From Glaciecola sp. (lineage in GTDB: Bacteria > Pseudomonadota > Gammaproteobacteria > Enterobacterales > Alteromonadaceae): a stretch of DNA of 38,017 bases. Below the pieces are notes generated by a model. That model saw nothing but the letters and a program-made list of their open reading frames with translations. It made no database searches and was not told where the DNA came from. Within the stretch, counting starts at the first letter, position 1; each line of letters begins with the position of its first letter. The stretch spans positions 1-38,017 of the forward strand of contig JAAZVZ010000020.1 in the NCBI GenBank assembly GCA_018623155.1. Direction: 5' to 3'. A program made the position numbers and the translations under genes. This document shows, piece by piece, positions 1 to 9,051 of the stretch.

Positions 1-1
1 G

Positions 2-1042
2 CACGTGCATTTGACTTCTGATGCCAACATTCACGGTTATAAACGTCTGCAACGTGATACCTCTCGCGCAGCCATTACCGGTGTTGTCAAAGCCAAACGT
101 ACCTTAATGTCAGGTTTTACGACGGTACGTAACGTAGGTGCACCGAATTACGCCGATGTCGCCTTACGTAATGCAATCAATGATGGGGATGTGCTTGGCC
201 CTCGTATGTTCGTGTCAGGCCCTTCAATTGGGGTAACCGGTGGCCATTGTGACAACAATTTATTACCTTTTGAGTACGATGTGACTTCAGAAGGTGTGGC
301 TGACGGCCCCTGGGCAATGAAGGCAAAAGTAAGGCAAAATATCAAATACGGCGCTGATGTCATCAAGTTTTGTGCGACCGGAGGTGTATTATCAAAAGGC
401 ACTAAAGTCGGGGCACAGCAATTGACCTTTGAAGAAATGAAAGCATTAATTGACGAAGCGCATTTACGCGGCCTGACTGTGGCTGCGCATGCACACGGTA
501 CTGATGGTATTAAAACAGCCATCAAAGCTGGCGTAGACTCTGTGGAGCACGGCTCATTTTTGGATGAAGAAGCGATCGCGTTAGCCTTAAAACACGGCAC
601 TTACCTCTCGATGGATATCTACGTGACCGAATATATTCTTGGAGAAGGTGAAAAAGCCGGTATTTTAGAAGAAAGTCTTGCCAAAGAACGAACCGTAGGC
701 AAACGTCAACGCCAGAGTTTTACCAATGCTTTGAATGCTGGAGTAAAAATGGTCTTTGGTTCAGATGCCGGTGTCTATCCACACGGTGACAATGGCAAGC
801 AGTTTGCGCGTATGGTGCAATTTGGCATGACGCCAATGCAGGCCATTCAATCTGCGACGATCGCCCCTGCTACGTTACTCAAAAAAGACAACACATTAGG
901 CAGTATTGAAGTGGATAAAATTGCTGATATTTTAGCCGTATCAAATGATGTATTAAACGATATCAGTGTGTTAGAAAATATCCCATTTGTGATGAAAGAT
1001 GGCGTTGTGGTCAAGGATTTTGTGGGAAACTTTGCACAATAA
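2..1042 (+). CDS. Amidohydrolase (imidazolonepropionase/prolidase-like), 5' end missing
   Basis: This is a metal-dependent amidohydrolase of the superfamily that includes imidazolonepropionases and Xaa-Pro/Xaa-Arg dipeptidases. The 5' end lies outside the window. The first readable codons give His-Val-His-Leu, which is the HxH metal-binding motif found near the N-terminus of these TIM-barrel enzymes, so the GTG at position 5 is an internal valine and not a start. Later metal-site elements follow in order: a KFCATGG segment where the lysine is a candidate for carboxylation, HAHG, EHGSF and FGSDAG with the catalytic aspartate. The C-terminal part (GSIEVDKIADILAV, then KDGVVVKD) is the usual return of the small beta domain. 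About 346 residues are visible and perhaps 60-90 are missing. The substrate cannot be told from sequence; a peptidase role is only an inference. A secreted form is possible, but any signal peptide would be in the missing part. Confidence 0.88.
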   Translation, partial: HVHLTSDANIHGYKRLQRDTSRAAITGVVKAKRTLMSGFTTVRNVGAPNYADVALRNAINDGDVLGPRMFVSGPSIGVTGGHCDNNLLPFEYDVTSEGVADGPWAMKAKVRQNIKYGADVIKFCATGGVLSKGTKVGAQQLTFEEMKALIDEAHLRGLTVAAHAHGTDGIKTAIKAGVDSVEHGSFLDEEAIALALKHGTYLSMDIYVTEYILGEGEKAGILEESLAKERTVGKRQRQSFTNALNAGVKMVFGSDAGVYPHGDNGKQFARMVQFGMTPMQAIQSATIAPATLLKKDNTLGSIEVDKIADILAVSNDVLNDISVLENIPFVMKDGVVVKDFVGNFAQ

Positions 1043-1140
1043 ACACGGTACGACCTTGGTCGAACAGTGGTCGGTCTTGTTGCATTGCACGCGACTTGGG
1101 AAAATAACACACGGTACTTCCGCTATAACTAGAGAACTAC
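1043..1140. other. Intergenic gap with short repeats
   Basis: This 98-base gap separates the amidohydrolase from the SulP gene. It holds a 9-base direct repeat ACACGGTAC at 1043-1051 and 1109-1117, and a small palindrome CGACCTTGGTCG (1051-1062) followed by GGTCGGTCTTGTT, which could fold as a weak hairpin near the amidohydrolase end. No strong promoter or T-rich terminator is evident. Confidence 0.4.
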
Positions 1141-2790
1141 ATGCTCGCACTGAACAAATTGTCGCTTAACAACTTACGAGGCGATCTTCTTGGTGGTTTA
1201 ACCGCTGCCATAGTATCTTTGCCTCTTGCCCTCACCTTTGGTGTTGCCTCTGGTGCAGGCGCCGAAGCAGGTTTGTACGGCGCAATTTTAATCGGGTTAT
1301 TTGCTTCACTATTTGGTGGTACATCGACTCTGATATCTGAGCCAACAGGTCCTATGACGGTTGTGATGACCGCTGTGGTGAGTTCCCTTATTGCGTCAAA
1401 CCCTGAGAAAGGCATGGCAATGGCGTTTACGGTTGTGATGATGGCGGGCGCCTTTCAGATATTTTTTGGCTACTTAAAATTAGGTAAATACATTACCTTA
1501 ATGCCTTATTCTGTGGTTTCAGGCTTTATGTCAGGCATTGGGGTCATCCTTATTTTGCTCCAGTTAGCCCCTGCCTTAGGACAAGCTGCTCCACCTGGTG
1601 GAGTGATTGGTACGATCAGCCATCTCCCCGAACTCTTAAGCAATATTCAATTACCCGAATTAATGCTGTTTAGTATGACCTTGGTCGTGTTGTTTTTGAC
1701 CCCGGCCAAATACAAAAAATACGTCCCCCCTCAACTTATTGCTCTTGTTTTCATTACCCTACTGTCTGTAATCTTCTTTAGCAATGGTGGTATCAACCGT
1801 ATCGGGGAAATAGATGTGTCTTTACCCTCTATGATTGTGCCCTATTTTACGCAGGAAGAACTGCGTGTGATGCTTATTGATGCCATGGTGTTGGGCATGC
1901 TTGGTTGTATTGATTCGATGCTGACCTCGGTCATAGCAGATAATTTGACCAGAACCGAACACAACTCCAACAAAGAGCTTGTGGGTCAAGGTTTAGGTAA
2001 CATTATGTCTGGCCTATTCGGTGGTTTGCCTGGTGCAGGCGCAACCATGGGTACTGTAGTCAATATTCAATCTGGAGGTCGTACAGCCCTCTCCGGTGTG
2101 TTTCGTGTAGTAGTATTGTTTGTTGCCGTTTTTGGTGCGGCTTCTCTTATTGAAACCATTCCATTAGCGGTGCTTGCAGCCATTGCAGTAAAAGTCGGTG
2201 TCGACATTCTTGATTGGTCCTTTATTAAGCGTGCCCACCGGGTTTCTCGACACTCCACGCTCATTATGTACGCGGTATTATTATTAACCGTGTTTGTCGA
2301 CTTGATCGTTGCGGTAGGCGTGGGTGTCTTTATCGCTAACGTTATCATCATCGAGAAACTGTCAGCTGTGGAAGCACAAAAAATTAAAGCCATGTCAGAT
2401 GTGGACGATGAAATTCCTCTCAGTGATAAGCAACGAGCTTTACTCAATGATGCACAAGGCCGTTTACTGTTCTTCTATCTCTCTGGGGCGATGATCTTTG
2501 GTGTATCAAAAGCATTGGCTAGAGAGCGTAAAAATATTGAAAGCCACGATGCAGTGATCTTTGATATCAGCCATGTATCACTGCTGGACGATACCATGAC
2601 GCTCTCCCTCGAAAACGTCATCCTTGAAGCGTTGGATATGGGTAAACACGTAATGATTGTCGTATGTACCGATGAAGCAAAGTCAAAACTAATGCAAGTG
2701 GGACTCGAAGCGCATCTTACCGATGAGCACTTTACCAACTCTCGTACTGTCGCGTTAGAGCGCAGCACCCTATATTTAAACAACCATTAA
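1141..2790 (+). CDS. SulP-family anion transporter, BicA-like (probable Na+/bicarbonate symporter)
   Basis: The 549-residue inner-membrane transporter belongs to the SLC26/SulP family. Residues about 12-400 form the hydrophobic core and residues about 430-545 form a cytoplasmic STAS domain. The core carries family-typical runs such as ISEPTGPMTVVMTAV (about 65-79), SGFMSGIG (127-134) and GAGATMGTVVNIQSGGRTA after residue 297. Compared from memory, these and the LTRTEHNSNKEL segment resemble the cyanobacterial bicarbonate carrier BicA much more than ordinary sulfate permeases. Asp258 and Thr262, reported as sodium ligands in BicA, are at the same numbers here. It probably imports bicarbonate with sodium, but sulfate or another anion is possible. 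The start is the ATG before LALNKLSLNNLRGD, which matches the BicA N-terminus in length; the upstream ribosome site (AGAG) is weak. It stands alone between the amidohydrolase and convergent greA. Confidence 0.85.
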   Translation: MLALNKLSLNNLRGDLLGGLTAAIVSLPLALTFGVASGAGAEAGLYGAILIGLFASLFGGTSTLISEPTGPMTVVMTAVVSSLIASNPEKGMAMAFTVVMMAGAFQIFFGYLKLGKYITLMPYSVVSGFMSGIGVILILLQLAPALGQAAPPGGVIGTISHLPELLSNIQLPELMLFSMTLVVLFLTPAKYKKYVPPQLIALVFITLLSVIFFSNGGINRIGEIDVSLPSMIVPYFTQEELRVMLIDAMVLGMLGCIDSMLTSVIADNLTRTEHNSNKELVGQGLGNIMSGLFGGLPGAGATMGTVVNIQSGGRTALSGVFRVVVLFVAVFGAASLIETIPLAVLAAIAVKVGVDILDWSFIKRAHRVSRHSTLIMYAVLLLTVFVDLIVAVGVGVFIANVIIIEKLSAVEAQKIKAMSDVDDEIPLSDKQRALLNDAQGRLLFFYLSGAMIFGVSKALARERKNIESHDAVIFDISHVSLLDDTMTLSLENVILEALDMGKHVMIVVCTDEAKSKLMQVGLEAHLTDEHFTNSRTVALERSTLYLNNH

Positions 2791-2792
2791 AA

Positions 2793-2818
2793 AAGCCACC
2801 TCGTTAAGAAGGTGGCTT
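2793..2818. terminator. Bidirectional terminator between SulP gene and greA
   Basis: A perfect 9-bp stem AAGCCACCT / AGGTGGCTT with an 8-base loop sits between the two convergent genes. Read on the minus strand it is followed by a T run (complement of the As at 2788-2794), so it is a strong intrinsic terminator for greA. On the plus strand the stem is followed only by GTTTAAAA, so termination of the SulP gene would be weaker. Confidence 0.85.
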
Positions 2819-2837
2819 GTTTAAAATAGCAGGTCGT

Positions 2838-3314
2838 CTAGCTATGCTCAACTTCTAATATCTCAAACTCCACTACTCCTTTCGGGGTTTGAATGTTGGC
2901 AACGTCATCCACCATTTTGCCGATCAAACCTCGAGCAATAGGCGAATTGACAGAGATGAGGTTATTTTTGATATCGGCTTCATCATCCCCGACAATGCGA
3001 TAAGTGATTTCTTCATCGGTATCGCAGTTTAAAATAGTCACCGTAACACCAAAAATCACTTTTCCAGTATTAGGGATGCTAGCAACGTCAATCACTTGGG
3101 CATTGGATAACTTGCCTTCAATGTCTTGAATACGTCCTTCGCAAAAACTTTGTTGCTCTCGTGCAGCGTGATATTCAGCGTTTTCTTTTAAGTCACCGTG
3201 TTCACGAGCTTCCGCAATCGCTTGAATGATTTGCGGACGCTTGACTGATTTTAGCTCGTTTAGCTCAGCCCGAAGCGCCTCTGCTCCTTGAACCGTCATT
3301 GGAAATTGTGTCAT
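2838..3314 (-). CDS. greA: Transcription elongation factor GreA
   Basis: GreA rescues backtracked RNA polymerase by stimulating cleavage of the nascent RNA 3' end through the secondary channel. The 158-residue length is exactly typical. The N-terminal coiled coil (residues about 1-75) carries the hallmark acidic tip in the segment [17 protein letters not shown], with the Asp and Glu that coordinate the catalytic magnesium. The C-terminal FKBP-like domain includes [12 protein letters not shown] and [14 protein letters not shown]. The ATG start is preceded by AAGGAA six bases upstream. It follows carB in the same direction but is separated from it by a terminator-like hairpin, so it is probably transcribed from its own promoter in the carB-greA gap. 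In many gammaproteobacteria greA sits directly after carAB, as here. Confidence 0.97.
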   Translation of the reverse strand: MTQFPMTVQGAEALRAELNELKSVKRPQIIQAIAEAREHGDLKENAEYHAAREQQSFCEGRIQDIEGKLSNAQVIDVASIPNTGKVIFGVTVTILNCDTDEEITYRIVGDDEADIKNNLISVNSPIARGLIGKMVDDVANIQTPKGVVEFEILEVEHS

Positions 3315-3353
3315 AGCTAATTCCTTGTTCTTTTGATTTTGTCATAGCATTAA

Positions 3354-3392
3354 AACAAAAAAACGCCCTATCTTTTTTTAAGCATAAGGCGC
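3354..3392 (-). terminator. Intrinsic terminator of carAB
   Basis: On the minus strand a 9-bp stem with two G-U pairs (GCGCCTTAT / ATAGGGCGT; plus-strand 3384-3392 and 3363-3371) encloses an A-rich loop and is followed by seven Ts and more T-rich sequence. It lies 55 bases after the carB stop and fits a Rho-independent terminator separating carB from greA. Confidence 0.75.
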
Positions 3393-3446
3393 TTTTGTTA
3401 TTTTGCTAATAGTTTAAATGGCTTTAGGCCGTTTGTCACCATTGAT

Positions 3447-6400
3447 TTAGGCGTTGTTCACCTGCTCGTGTAACGCTTGAACCGATGTCACGCGTGCACG
3501 ATCATCTGCTTCTTTTGAGTTGATGGTCGCAAATGCAGCATTCAACGTCGTGGTATAAGTCACTTTGTTTAAAAGTGCTTCTTTACGAATGTACACAGAA
3601 TCAGTGATCGCTTGACGCCCTTCTGTCGTGTTTATGATATATGCATATTCACCATTTTTTATCGCATCGACAATATTAGGACGGCCTTCTGATACTTTGT
3701 TGACGACGGTCACATCCGTCACACCGGCATCATAAAGTGCTGTTGCAGTACCACGAGTCGCTTCTAACTCAAAACCACGTTCAAGCATTAATTTTGCCAG
3801 TTCAACCAAACGAGTTTTATCATTGTTGCGCACTGACAATAAAGCTTTTCCACCAGTAGGAATTGGGCTTGATGCACCCAAATTCGCTTTCGCATACGCT
3901 TCTTCAAACGTTTCACCAACACCCATGACCTCACCAGTAGAGCGCATTTCAGGACCTAATAATGGATCAACACCTTGGAACTTAGCGAATGGCAAGACAA
4001 CTTCCTTGACTGAGTAAAATGGTGGGATAATTTCATCCGTCACGCCTTGACTCGCAAGTGATTGACCTGCCATTGCACGCGCGGCTACTTTGGCGCAAGC
4101 TCGACCAGTTGCCTTAGAGACAAACGGAACGGTACGGGCTGCGCGAGGATTCACCTCAATCAAATATACTTCGTTGTCTTTGACTGCGAACTGCGTATTC
4201 ATTAAGCCAACAACACCCAACTCAAGCGCCATCGCTTTGACTTGGTCACGCATGACCTGTTGGATCTCAGGTGATAATGAATATGGAGGCAGTGAACAGG
4301 CTGAATCACCAGAGTGAACCCCTGCTTGTTCAATGTGTTCCATAATGCCACCAATCACGACATCAGTGCCATCGCAGATCGCATCGATGTCAATTTCAAT
4401 CGCATCATCTAAGAAGCGGTCGAGTAATACGGGAGAATCATTTGAGACTTTTACCGCTTCATTGAGGTAACGCTTCAAATCTTTAATGTCATAAACGATT
4501 TCCATGGCACGACCACCAAGTACATATGATGGACGCACAACTAATGGGAAACCAATATTTTCAGCTTCGGCTAACGCTTGTTCCATATTAGAGACTGTTG
4601 CATTAGCAGGCTGTTTTAAGTTCAGCTTGTTCACCATGTGTTGGAAACGCTCACGATCCTCTGCACGGTCAATCGCATCTGGTGAAGTACCAATTATGGG
4701 CACACCGTTCGCTTCTAATGCGCGAGCTAGTTTTAATGGGGTTTGACCACCATATTGAACGATAACGCCCTTAGGTTGTTCAACACGCACAATTTCAAGT
4801 ACGTCTTCTAACGTCACCGGCTCAAAATACAAACGGTCAGACGTATCATAATCGGTAGAGACGGTTTCTGGGTTACAGTTCACCATGATGGTTTCGTAAC
4901 CGTCTTCACGCATTGCAAGTGCTGCATGTACACAGCAATAATCAAATTCAATGCCTTGACCAATGCGGTTTGGACCTCCGCCCAAAACCATGATTTTGTC
5001 TTTGTCCGATGGATTCGCTTCGCATTCTTCATCATAAGTAGAATACATATAAGCCGTACTGGTTGAGAATTCAGCCGCACAGGTATCCACTCGCTTGTAG
5101 ACTGGCTTGATATCCATTTTGAGACGCGTATCGCGAATATCATCTTCAGCCACATTAGTTAAAGCAGCCAAGCGTGCATCCGAGAAGCCCTTACGCTTAA
5201 GTTTACGCATCAAGTCGGCTTCAATACCTGCCAAACCAATTCGTTCAACGAGTTGTTCTAGTTGAATAATTTCTTCGAGTTGCACTAAGTACCAGCGGTC
5301 AACATTTGTGTAATTAAACACCTCATCTACTGACATCCCCATACGGAAGGCATCACCAATATACAAAATTCGATCTGCACCTGGTTCACGCAACTCATAC
5401 ATCAACGTTTGTTGAGCATCAGGACTTTCTCTGTCAAGAATAGGATCTAAGCCATTAATACCTACTTCAAGACCACGAAGGGCTTTTTGTAGGGATTCTT
5501 GCTGATTACGACCAATCGCCATGACTTCACCTACAGACTTCATCTGTGTGGTCAAACGATCATTCGCACCAGCGAATTTTTCAAAATTAAAGCGAGGGAT
5601 CTTAGTCACAACATAGTCGATCGCAGGTTCAAATGATGCCGGTGTTAACCCACCGGTAATATCATTTGCAAGCTCATCTAATGTGTAACCAACGGCTAGT
5701 TTTGCCGCCACTTTAGCAATTGGGAAACCCGTGGCTTTCGAAGCCAATGCAGATGAGCGAGATACACGTGGATTCATTTCGATGATCACCATGCGACCAT
5801 CTTTTGGATTGACCCCAAACTGGACATTGGAGCCGCCCGTTTCTACGCCAATTTCACGTAACACCGCCATCGCAGCATTACGCATGATTTGAAATTCTTT
5901 ATCCGTAAGAGTTTGTGCAGGTGCTACTGTGATTGAGTCCCCAGTATGCACGCCCATGGCATCAAAGTTTTCAATGGTACACACAATAATGCAGTTGTCA
6001 GCCTTATCACGGACAACTTCCATTTCATATTCTTTCCAACCGATGAGAGATTCATCGATTAATAACTCTGAAGTCGGTGACAAATCGAGGCCGCGTGCAC
6101 AGATTTCGTTAAATTCGTCAATGTTGTAAGCGATACCACCGCCGGTACCGCCCATGGTAAACGATGGGCGAATAATACACGGAAAGCCAATGCGACTTAA
6201 CACGTCGTGAGCTTGTTCCATCGTGTGGGCGATTTCCGCACGAGGACACTCTAAGCCGATGTCTTTCATGGCCTTGTCGAAGCGTTCACGATCTTCTGCT
6301 TTATCAATCGCATCTGCTGTAGCACCAATCAACTCAACGTTGTACTTTTCTAATACACCGTGTTTATTCAAATCCAACGCACAGTTCAATGCTGTTTGAC

Positions 6401-6674
6401 CACCCATGGTAGGTAACACGACATCAGGGCGTTCTTTTTCGATGATTTTTTCAACGACTTCCCAATGAATCGGTTCGATATACGTGGCATCAGCCATCTC
6501 AGGGTCAGTCATAATGGTTGCGGGATTTGAGTTGACCAAAATTACGCGGTAGCCTTCTTCACGCAGTGCTTTACACGCTTGCGCACCAGAATAGTCAAAT
6601 TCACAGGCTTGGCCAATCACAATAGGACCAGCACCTAAAATCAATATACTTTTTATGTCAGTACGTTTTGGCAT
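3447..6674 (-). CDS. carB: Carbamoyl-phosphate synthase large subunit
   Basis: CarB uses ammonia from CarA, bicarbonate and two ATP to make carbamoyl phosphate for arginine and pyrimidine synthesis. The 1075-residue chain is full length. The two homologous halves are visible: an N-terminal carboxyphosphate half starting [25 protein letters not shown] with the ATP-grasp segment [16 protein letters not shown], and a C-terminal carbamoyl-phosphate half beginning near [21 protein letters not shown] with [16 protein letters not shown]. The last roughly 140 residues form the allosteric MGS-like domain that in E. coli binds UMP and ornithine ([13 protein letters not shown] is part of it). It starts eight bases after the carA stop, so the two subunits are made from one message. 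Nothing is missing or frameshifted. Confidence 0.98.
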   Translation of the reverse strand: MPKRTDIKSILILGAGPIVIGQACEFDYSGAQACKALREEGYRVILVNSNPATIMTDPEMADATYIEPIHWEVVEKIIEKERPDVVLPTMGGQTALNCALDLNKHGVLEKYNVELIGATADAIDKAEDRERFDKAMKDIGLECPRAEIAHTMEQAHDVLSRIGFPCIIRPSFTMGGTGGGIAYNIDEFNEICARGLDLSPTSELLIDESLIGWKEYEMEVVRDKADNCIIVCTIENFDAMGVHTGDSITVAPAQTLTDKEFQIMRNAAMAVLREIGVETGGSNVQFGVNPKDGRMVIIEMNPRVSRSSALASKATGFPIAKVAAKLAVGYTLDELANDITGGLTPASFEPAIDYVVTKIPRFNFEKFAGANDRLTTQMKSVGEVMAIGRNQQESLQKALRGLEVGINGLDPILDRESPDAQQTLMYELREPGADRILYIGDAFRMGMSVDEVFNYTNVDRWYLVQLEEIIQLEQLVERIGLAGIEADLMRKLKRKGFSDARLAALTNVAEDDIRDTRLKMDIKPVYKRVDTCAAEFSTSTAYMYSTYDEECEANPSDKDKIMVLGGGPNRIGQGIEFDYCCVHAALAMREDGYETIMVNCNPETVSTDYDTSDRLYFEPVTLEDVLEIVRVEQPKGVIVQYGGQTPLKLARALEANGVPIIGTSPDAIDRAEDRERFQHMVNKLNLKQPANATVSNMEQALAEAENIGFPLVVRPSYVLGGRAMEIVYDIKDLKRYLNEAVKVSNDSPVLLDRFLDDAIEIDIDAICDGTDVVIGGIMEHIEQAGVHSGDSACSLPPYSLSPEIQQVMRDQVKAMALELGVVGLMNTQFAVKDNEVYLIEVNPRAARTVPFVSKATGRACAKVAARAMAGQSLASQGVTDEIIPPFYSVKEVVLPFAKFQGVDPLLGPEMRSTGEVMGVGETFEEAYAKANLGASSPIPTGGKALLSVRNNDKTRLVELAKLMLERGFELEATRGTATALYDAGVTDVTVVNKVSEGRPNIVDAIKNGEYAYIINTTEGRQAITDSVYIRKEALLNKVTYTTTLNAAFATINSKEADDRARVTSVQALHEQVNNA

Positions 6675-6682
6675 CTTAATTC

Positions 6683-7810
6683 CTACTTGTGTTGCTCAAT
6701 AAGTTCAATAAAGTGATCAAATAACGGCGCCGCATCGTGCGGGCCTGGGCTTGCTTCTGGGTGTCCCTGGAAACTAAACGCTGGCTTATCCGTTAAGTGA
6801 ATACCTTGTAATGAGCCATCAAACAATGATTTGTGAGTCACTTTAATGTTTTCTGGTAAGTTTTCTTCTTTTACCGCAAAACCATGGTTTTGTGAGGTAA
6901 TCATTACTACATCGCGTTCTAAATCTTTGACCGGGTGGTTCGCACCATGATGTCCAAACTTCATTTTTTCAGTTTGAGCCCCACTCGCGAGCGCTAACAA
7001 TTGATGCCCCAAACAGATTCCAAAAATGGGTAAACCCTTATCTAAAAACGTTTTAATGGCAGCAATAGCATATGTACAAGGCTCTGGATCACCTGGTCCA
7101 TTAGATAGGAAAATGCCATCGGGGTTGAGTGCCAATACTTCTTCAGCAGGCGTTTGCGCTGGTACTACAGTTAATTTACATCCGCGTTCCACCAGCATTC
7201 GCAGAATATTGTGTTTGGCGCCAAAGTCATAGGCAACCACATGATGTGGTAAGTCTTGAACATTGTTGGCATAGCCTGCACCTAACGCCCAGACACTATC
7301 ATTCCAAGTGTGTGAATCAGAACAGGTCACTTCTTTAGCCAAATCCATACCTTTTAGACCAGCAAAGGATTTTGCGAGTTCTAACGCTTGTTGTTCGTTG
7401 ATGTCACCGGCCATGATGCATCCGTTTTGCGCACCTTTATCGCGCAAAATACGTGTCAGTCGACGCGTATCGATATCCGCAATGCCAATGATATTGTTGG
7501 CTTGTAAATATTCTGAAAGGCTTTGTTCATTTCGGAAATTTGAAGCGATTAACGGCAAGTCACGAATAACTAAGCCTTTGGCCCAAATATGGTTGGATTC
7601 AACGTCTTCGCTGTTGGTACCAGTATTGCCTATATGAGGATAAGTCAGCGTAATGATTTGTTCAGCGTAAGATGGATCAGTGAGAATTTCTTGATAACCT
7701 GTCATCGAAGTATTAAAAACTACTTCGCCAACAGCGTGGCCAGTGGCACCAATTGCGGTACCTTTAAAGACAGAACCGTCTTCTAACACCAAAAGGGCAG
7801 AATGAGCCAA
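6683..7810 (-). CDS. carA: Carbamoyl-phosphate synthase small (glutaminase) subunit
   Basis: CarA hydrolyses glutamine and channels ammonia to CarB. I place the start at a TTG (minus strand, 7810-7808) because a full GGAGG ribosome site lies five bases upstream (7820-7816) and the protein then begins [12 protein letters not shown], matching E. coli CarA. An upstream in-frame ATG at 7843 would add eleven residues without a ribosome site. This gives 375 residues, close to the usual 382. The N-terminal domain holds [17 protein letters not shown]; the C-terminal class I glutamine amidotransferase domain has the nucleophile in GICLGHQ (Cys266) and the His-Glu pair in [10 protein letters not shown] (His350, Glu352). 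A TTG start would lower translation and is worth noting in a gene with a long regulated leader. The promoter and leader are annotated separately. Confidence 0.96.
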   Translation of the reverse strand: MAHSALLVLEDGSVFKGTAIGATGHAVGEVVFNTSMTGYQEILTDPSYAEQIITLTYPHIGNTGTNSEDVESNHIWAKGLVIRDLPLIASNFRNEQSLSEYLQANNIIGIADIDTRRLTRILRDKGAQNGCIMAGDINEQQALELAKSFAGLKGMDLAKEVTCSDSHTWNDSVWALGAGYANNVQDLPHHVVAYDFGAKHNILRMLVERGCKLTVVPAQTPAEEVLALNPDGIFLSNGPGDPEPCTYAIAAIKTFLDKGLPIFGICLGHQLLALASGAQTEKMKFGHHGANHPVKDLERDVVMITSQNHGFAVKEENLPENIKVTHKSLFDGSLQGIHLTDKPAFSFQGHPEASPGPHDAAPLFDHFIELIEQHK

Positions 7811-7815
7811 GTCAA

Positions 7816-7820
7816 CCTCC
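7816..7820 (-). promoter_or_regulatory. Ribosome-binding site that sets the carA TTG start
   Basis: The minus strand reads GGAGG here, five bases before the TTG at 7810. It is the only strong Shine-Dalgarno match near the 5' end of carA and decides against the upstream ATG at 7843. Confidence 0.8.
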
Positions 7821-7846
7821 AGTCGTAGGATAACTAGGTGCAATCC

Positions 7847-7906
7847 TTAGATTACACATACAAAAAACGGGATAAAACACACAAACATGTTCATCCCGTA
7901 TAACAT
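7847..7906 (-). CDS. Candidate carAB leader peptide, 19 codons
   Basis: An ATG-started ORF in the carA leader encodes MLYGMNMFVCFIPFFVCVI and ends at TAA. It begins seven bases before the 5' arm of the leader terminator, runs through the hairpin and its T run, and stops about fifteen bases beyond. This layout resembles the E. coli pyrBI leader ORF, which is translated across its attenuator so that ribosomes block the terminator when UTP is scarce. The codons in the loop and T run are U-rich (UUU, GUG, UGU, UUU). The upstream ribosome site is poor (GCGAAG). It is seen only as an ORF; translation is an inference. Confidence 0.4.
   Translation of the reverse strand: MLYGMNMFVCFIPFFVCVI
7862..7899 (-). 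terminator. Intrinsic terminator inside the carAB leader (candidate attenuator)
   Basis: On the minus strand a 7-bp perfect stem ACGGGAT / ATCCCGT (7899-7893 and 7873-7867) encloses a U-rich 19-base loop and is followed by six Ts. It lies downstream of the carAB promoter and about 50 bases upstream of the carA start, so it can stop carAB transcription before the structural genes. A pyrimidine-responsive attenuator is the natural reading because of the U-rich pause-prone sequence. Read-through transcripts from dapB would also meet it. Confidence 0.65.
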
Positions 7907-7925
7907 TCTTCGCACTACTTTTCGC

Positions 7926-7943
7926 CTAATCCATAAGGCGATT
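7926..7943 (-). other. Small hairpin early in the carAB leader
   Basis: The minus strand reads CGCCTTATGGATTAGGCG: a 5-bp stem CGCCT / AGGCG with an 8-base loop, upstream of the terminator hairpin. It could act as a pause structure or shape folding of the leader; it has no T run. Confidence 0.35.
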
Positions 7944-7968
7944 TCGTTCTTGCAGGCAAATTAGCGAG

Positions 7969-7997
7969 ATTATATATGCAGACTCGTAAATGGTCTA
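7969..7997 (-). promoter_or_regulatory. Probable sigma-70 promoter of carAB
   Basis: The minus strand has TAGACC (7997-7992) and a perfect TATAAT (7974-7969) separated by 17 bases. This predicts a start near 7962 and a leader of about 150 bases before carA. Just upstream lie half-sites resembling the E. coli ARG box: TTGTGAAT near 8019-8012 and ATTCA at 8040-8036. They are spaced 33 bp centre to centre rather than the usual 21, so ArgR control is only a weak suggestion. Confidence 0.6.
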
Positions 7998-8110
7998 GTA
8001 AAATTATGAAAATTCACAAAAATAGAAGGTTTTACTGAATTTTTTATCGAAGCTTGTAAAAGTCATGTTAAACCTATGCAAAATTAACGCATTTTAACCA
8101 ATTTATCTTG

Positions 8111-8911
8111 TTATAAACCCAGCACATCCATCATCGAATACAGACCAGCAGGCTGGTTTCTTACCCATTTTGCTGCTCGCACAGCCCCTTTAGCAAAGGT
8201 CATACGACTGGATGCCTTATGTGTTAATTCAATCCGTTCACCAATGTCTGCAAACAATACTGTATGATCCCCTACTACATCACCGCCACGGACTGTCGCG
8301 TAGCCAATGGTATCTTGTTTACGCTCTCCAGTGTGACCTTCACGACCATATATTGCGACCTTATCATGATCACGTTCGATCGCTTCAGCAATGCCTTTGC
8401 CGAGTGCAAGCGCAGTACCTGACGGGGCGTCAATTTTGTGTCTGTGATGCGCTTCTATGATTTCGATATCTGCGCTATCCCCCATGACTTGTGCTGTTTG
8501 CTGAGCCAACTTAATGAGTAAGTTAACCCCAACACTATAATTGGCTGCAAACACGATGGGAATATGCTGAGAGGCTTTGTTTAGTGCAACTTGTTGTTCA
8601 GCATTGAGACCAGTGGTACCGATAACAATCGGTAACTGATGCTGCACACACCAATCAAGATGATTGGAAAGCACGACCGGCAAAGTAAAATCAATGACCA
8701 CGTTCAAGTCATCAACTTGTGTATTGGTTAACGTGTCAAGTTTGACATTTTGCTCAGTGATCCCAACGGCAACTCCCGCATCAATGCCCAGCAAAGGTGA
8801 TGCTTCGCGAACTGTGCCACTGTGTAAGGATGTATGAGGATCTTCCGCTATGGCCTTTATCAAATTGCGCCCCATCCGGCCATTGGCACCCAATACACTG
8901 ATACTTAACAT
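8111..8911 (-). CDS. dapB: 4-hydroxy-tetrahydrodipicolinate reductase
   Basis: DapB reduces the dihydrodipicolinate intermediate with NAD(P)H in the lysine and diaminopimelate pathway. The 266 residues are typical. The Rossmann fold starts at once with SISVLGANGRMGRNL. The second domain carries the active-site signature EAHHRHKIDAPSGTAL, with the catalytic histidine pair and the lysine. The C-terminus ends GLYSMMDVLGL, as in E. coli. The ATG has AGAGG four bases upstream. It is followed on the same strand by the carAB leader, a dapB-carAB order common in gammaproteobacteria, with 300 bases between the reading frames. It is divergent from the PH-domain gene at 9052. Confidence 0.97.
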   Translation of the reverse strand: MLSISVLGANGRMGRNLIKAIAEDPHTSLHSGTVREASPLLGIDAGVAVGITEQNVKLDTLTNTQVDDLNVVIDFTLPVVLSNHLDWCVQHQLPIVIGTTGLNAEQQVALNKASQHIPIVFAANYSVGVNLLIKLAQQTAQVMGDSADIEIIEAHHRHKIDAPSGTALALGKGIAEAIERDHDKVAIYGREGHTGERKQDTIGYATVRGGDVVGDHTVLFADIGERIELTHKASSRMTFAKGAVRAAKWVRNQPAGLYSMMDVLGL

Positions 8912-9051
8912 AAAACCTCTTGATACAACTGTTTACAAAACCCAACTTGCAGATAGGTTTTATTTTTCAAATTTTCCGCCATAATAACATGATTAACGAC
9001 AAATATGAGAGCGGATGTGTCAGCAATGATATCACCAATAAGGAGTGTTTA

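Noticed and set aside
7811-7843. ATG start for carA at 7843
   Set aside because: It has no ribosome site and the added residues do not match CarA; GGAGG precedes the TTG at 7810.
8003-8045. ArgR (ARG box) pair upstream of carAB
   Set aside because: Each site has only one good half and the centres are 33 bp apart, unlike the usual 21; kept only as a weak note.
8920-9051. A longer N-terminus for the YdbS-like protein from 8920
   Set aside because: It begins eight bases from divergent dapB, has no ribosome site, and the ATG at 9052 has AAGGAG six bases upstream.
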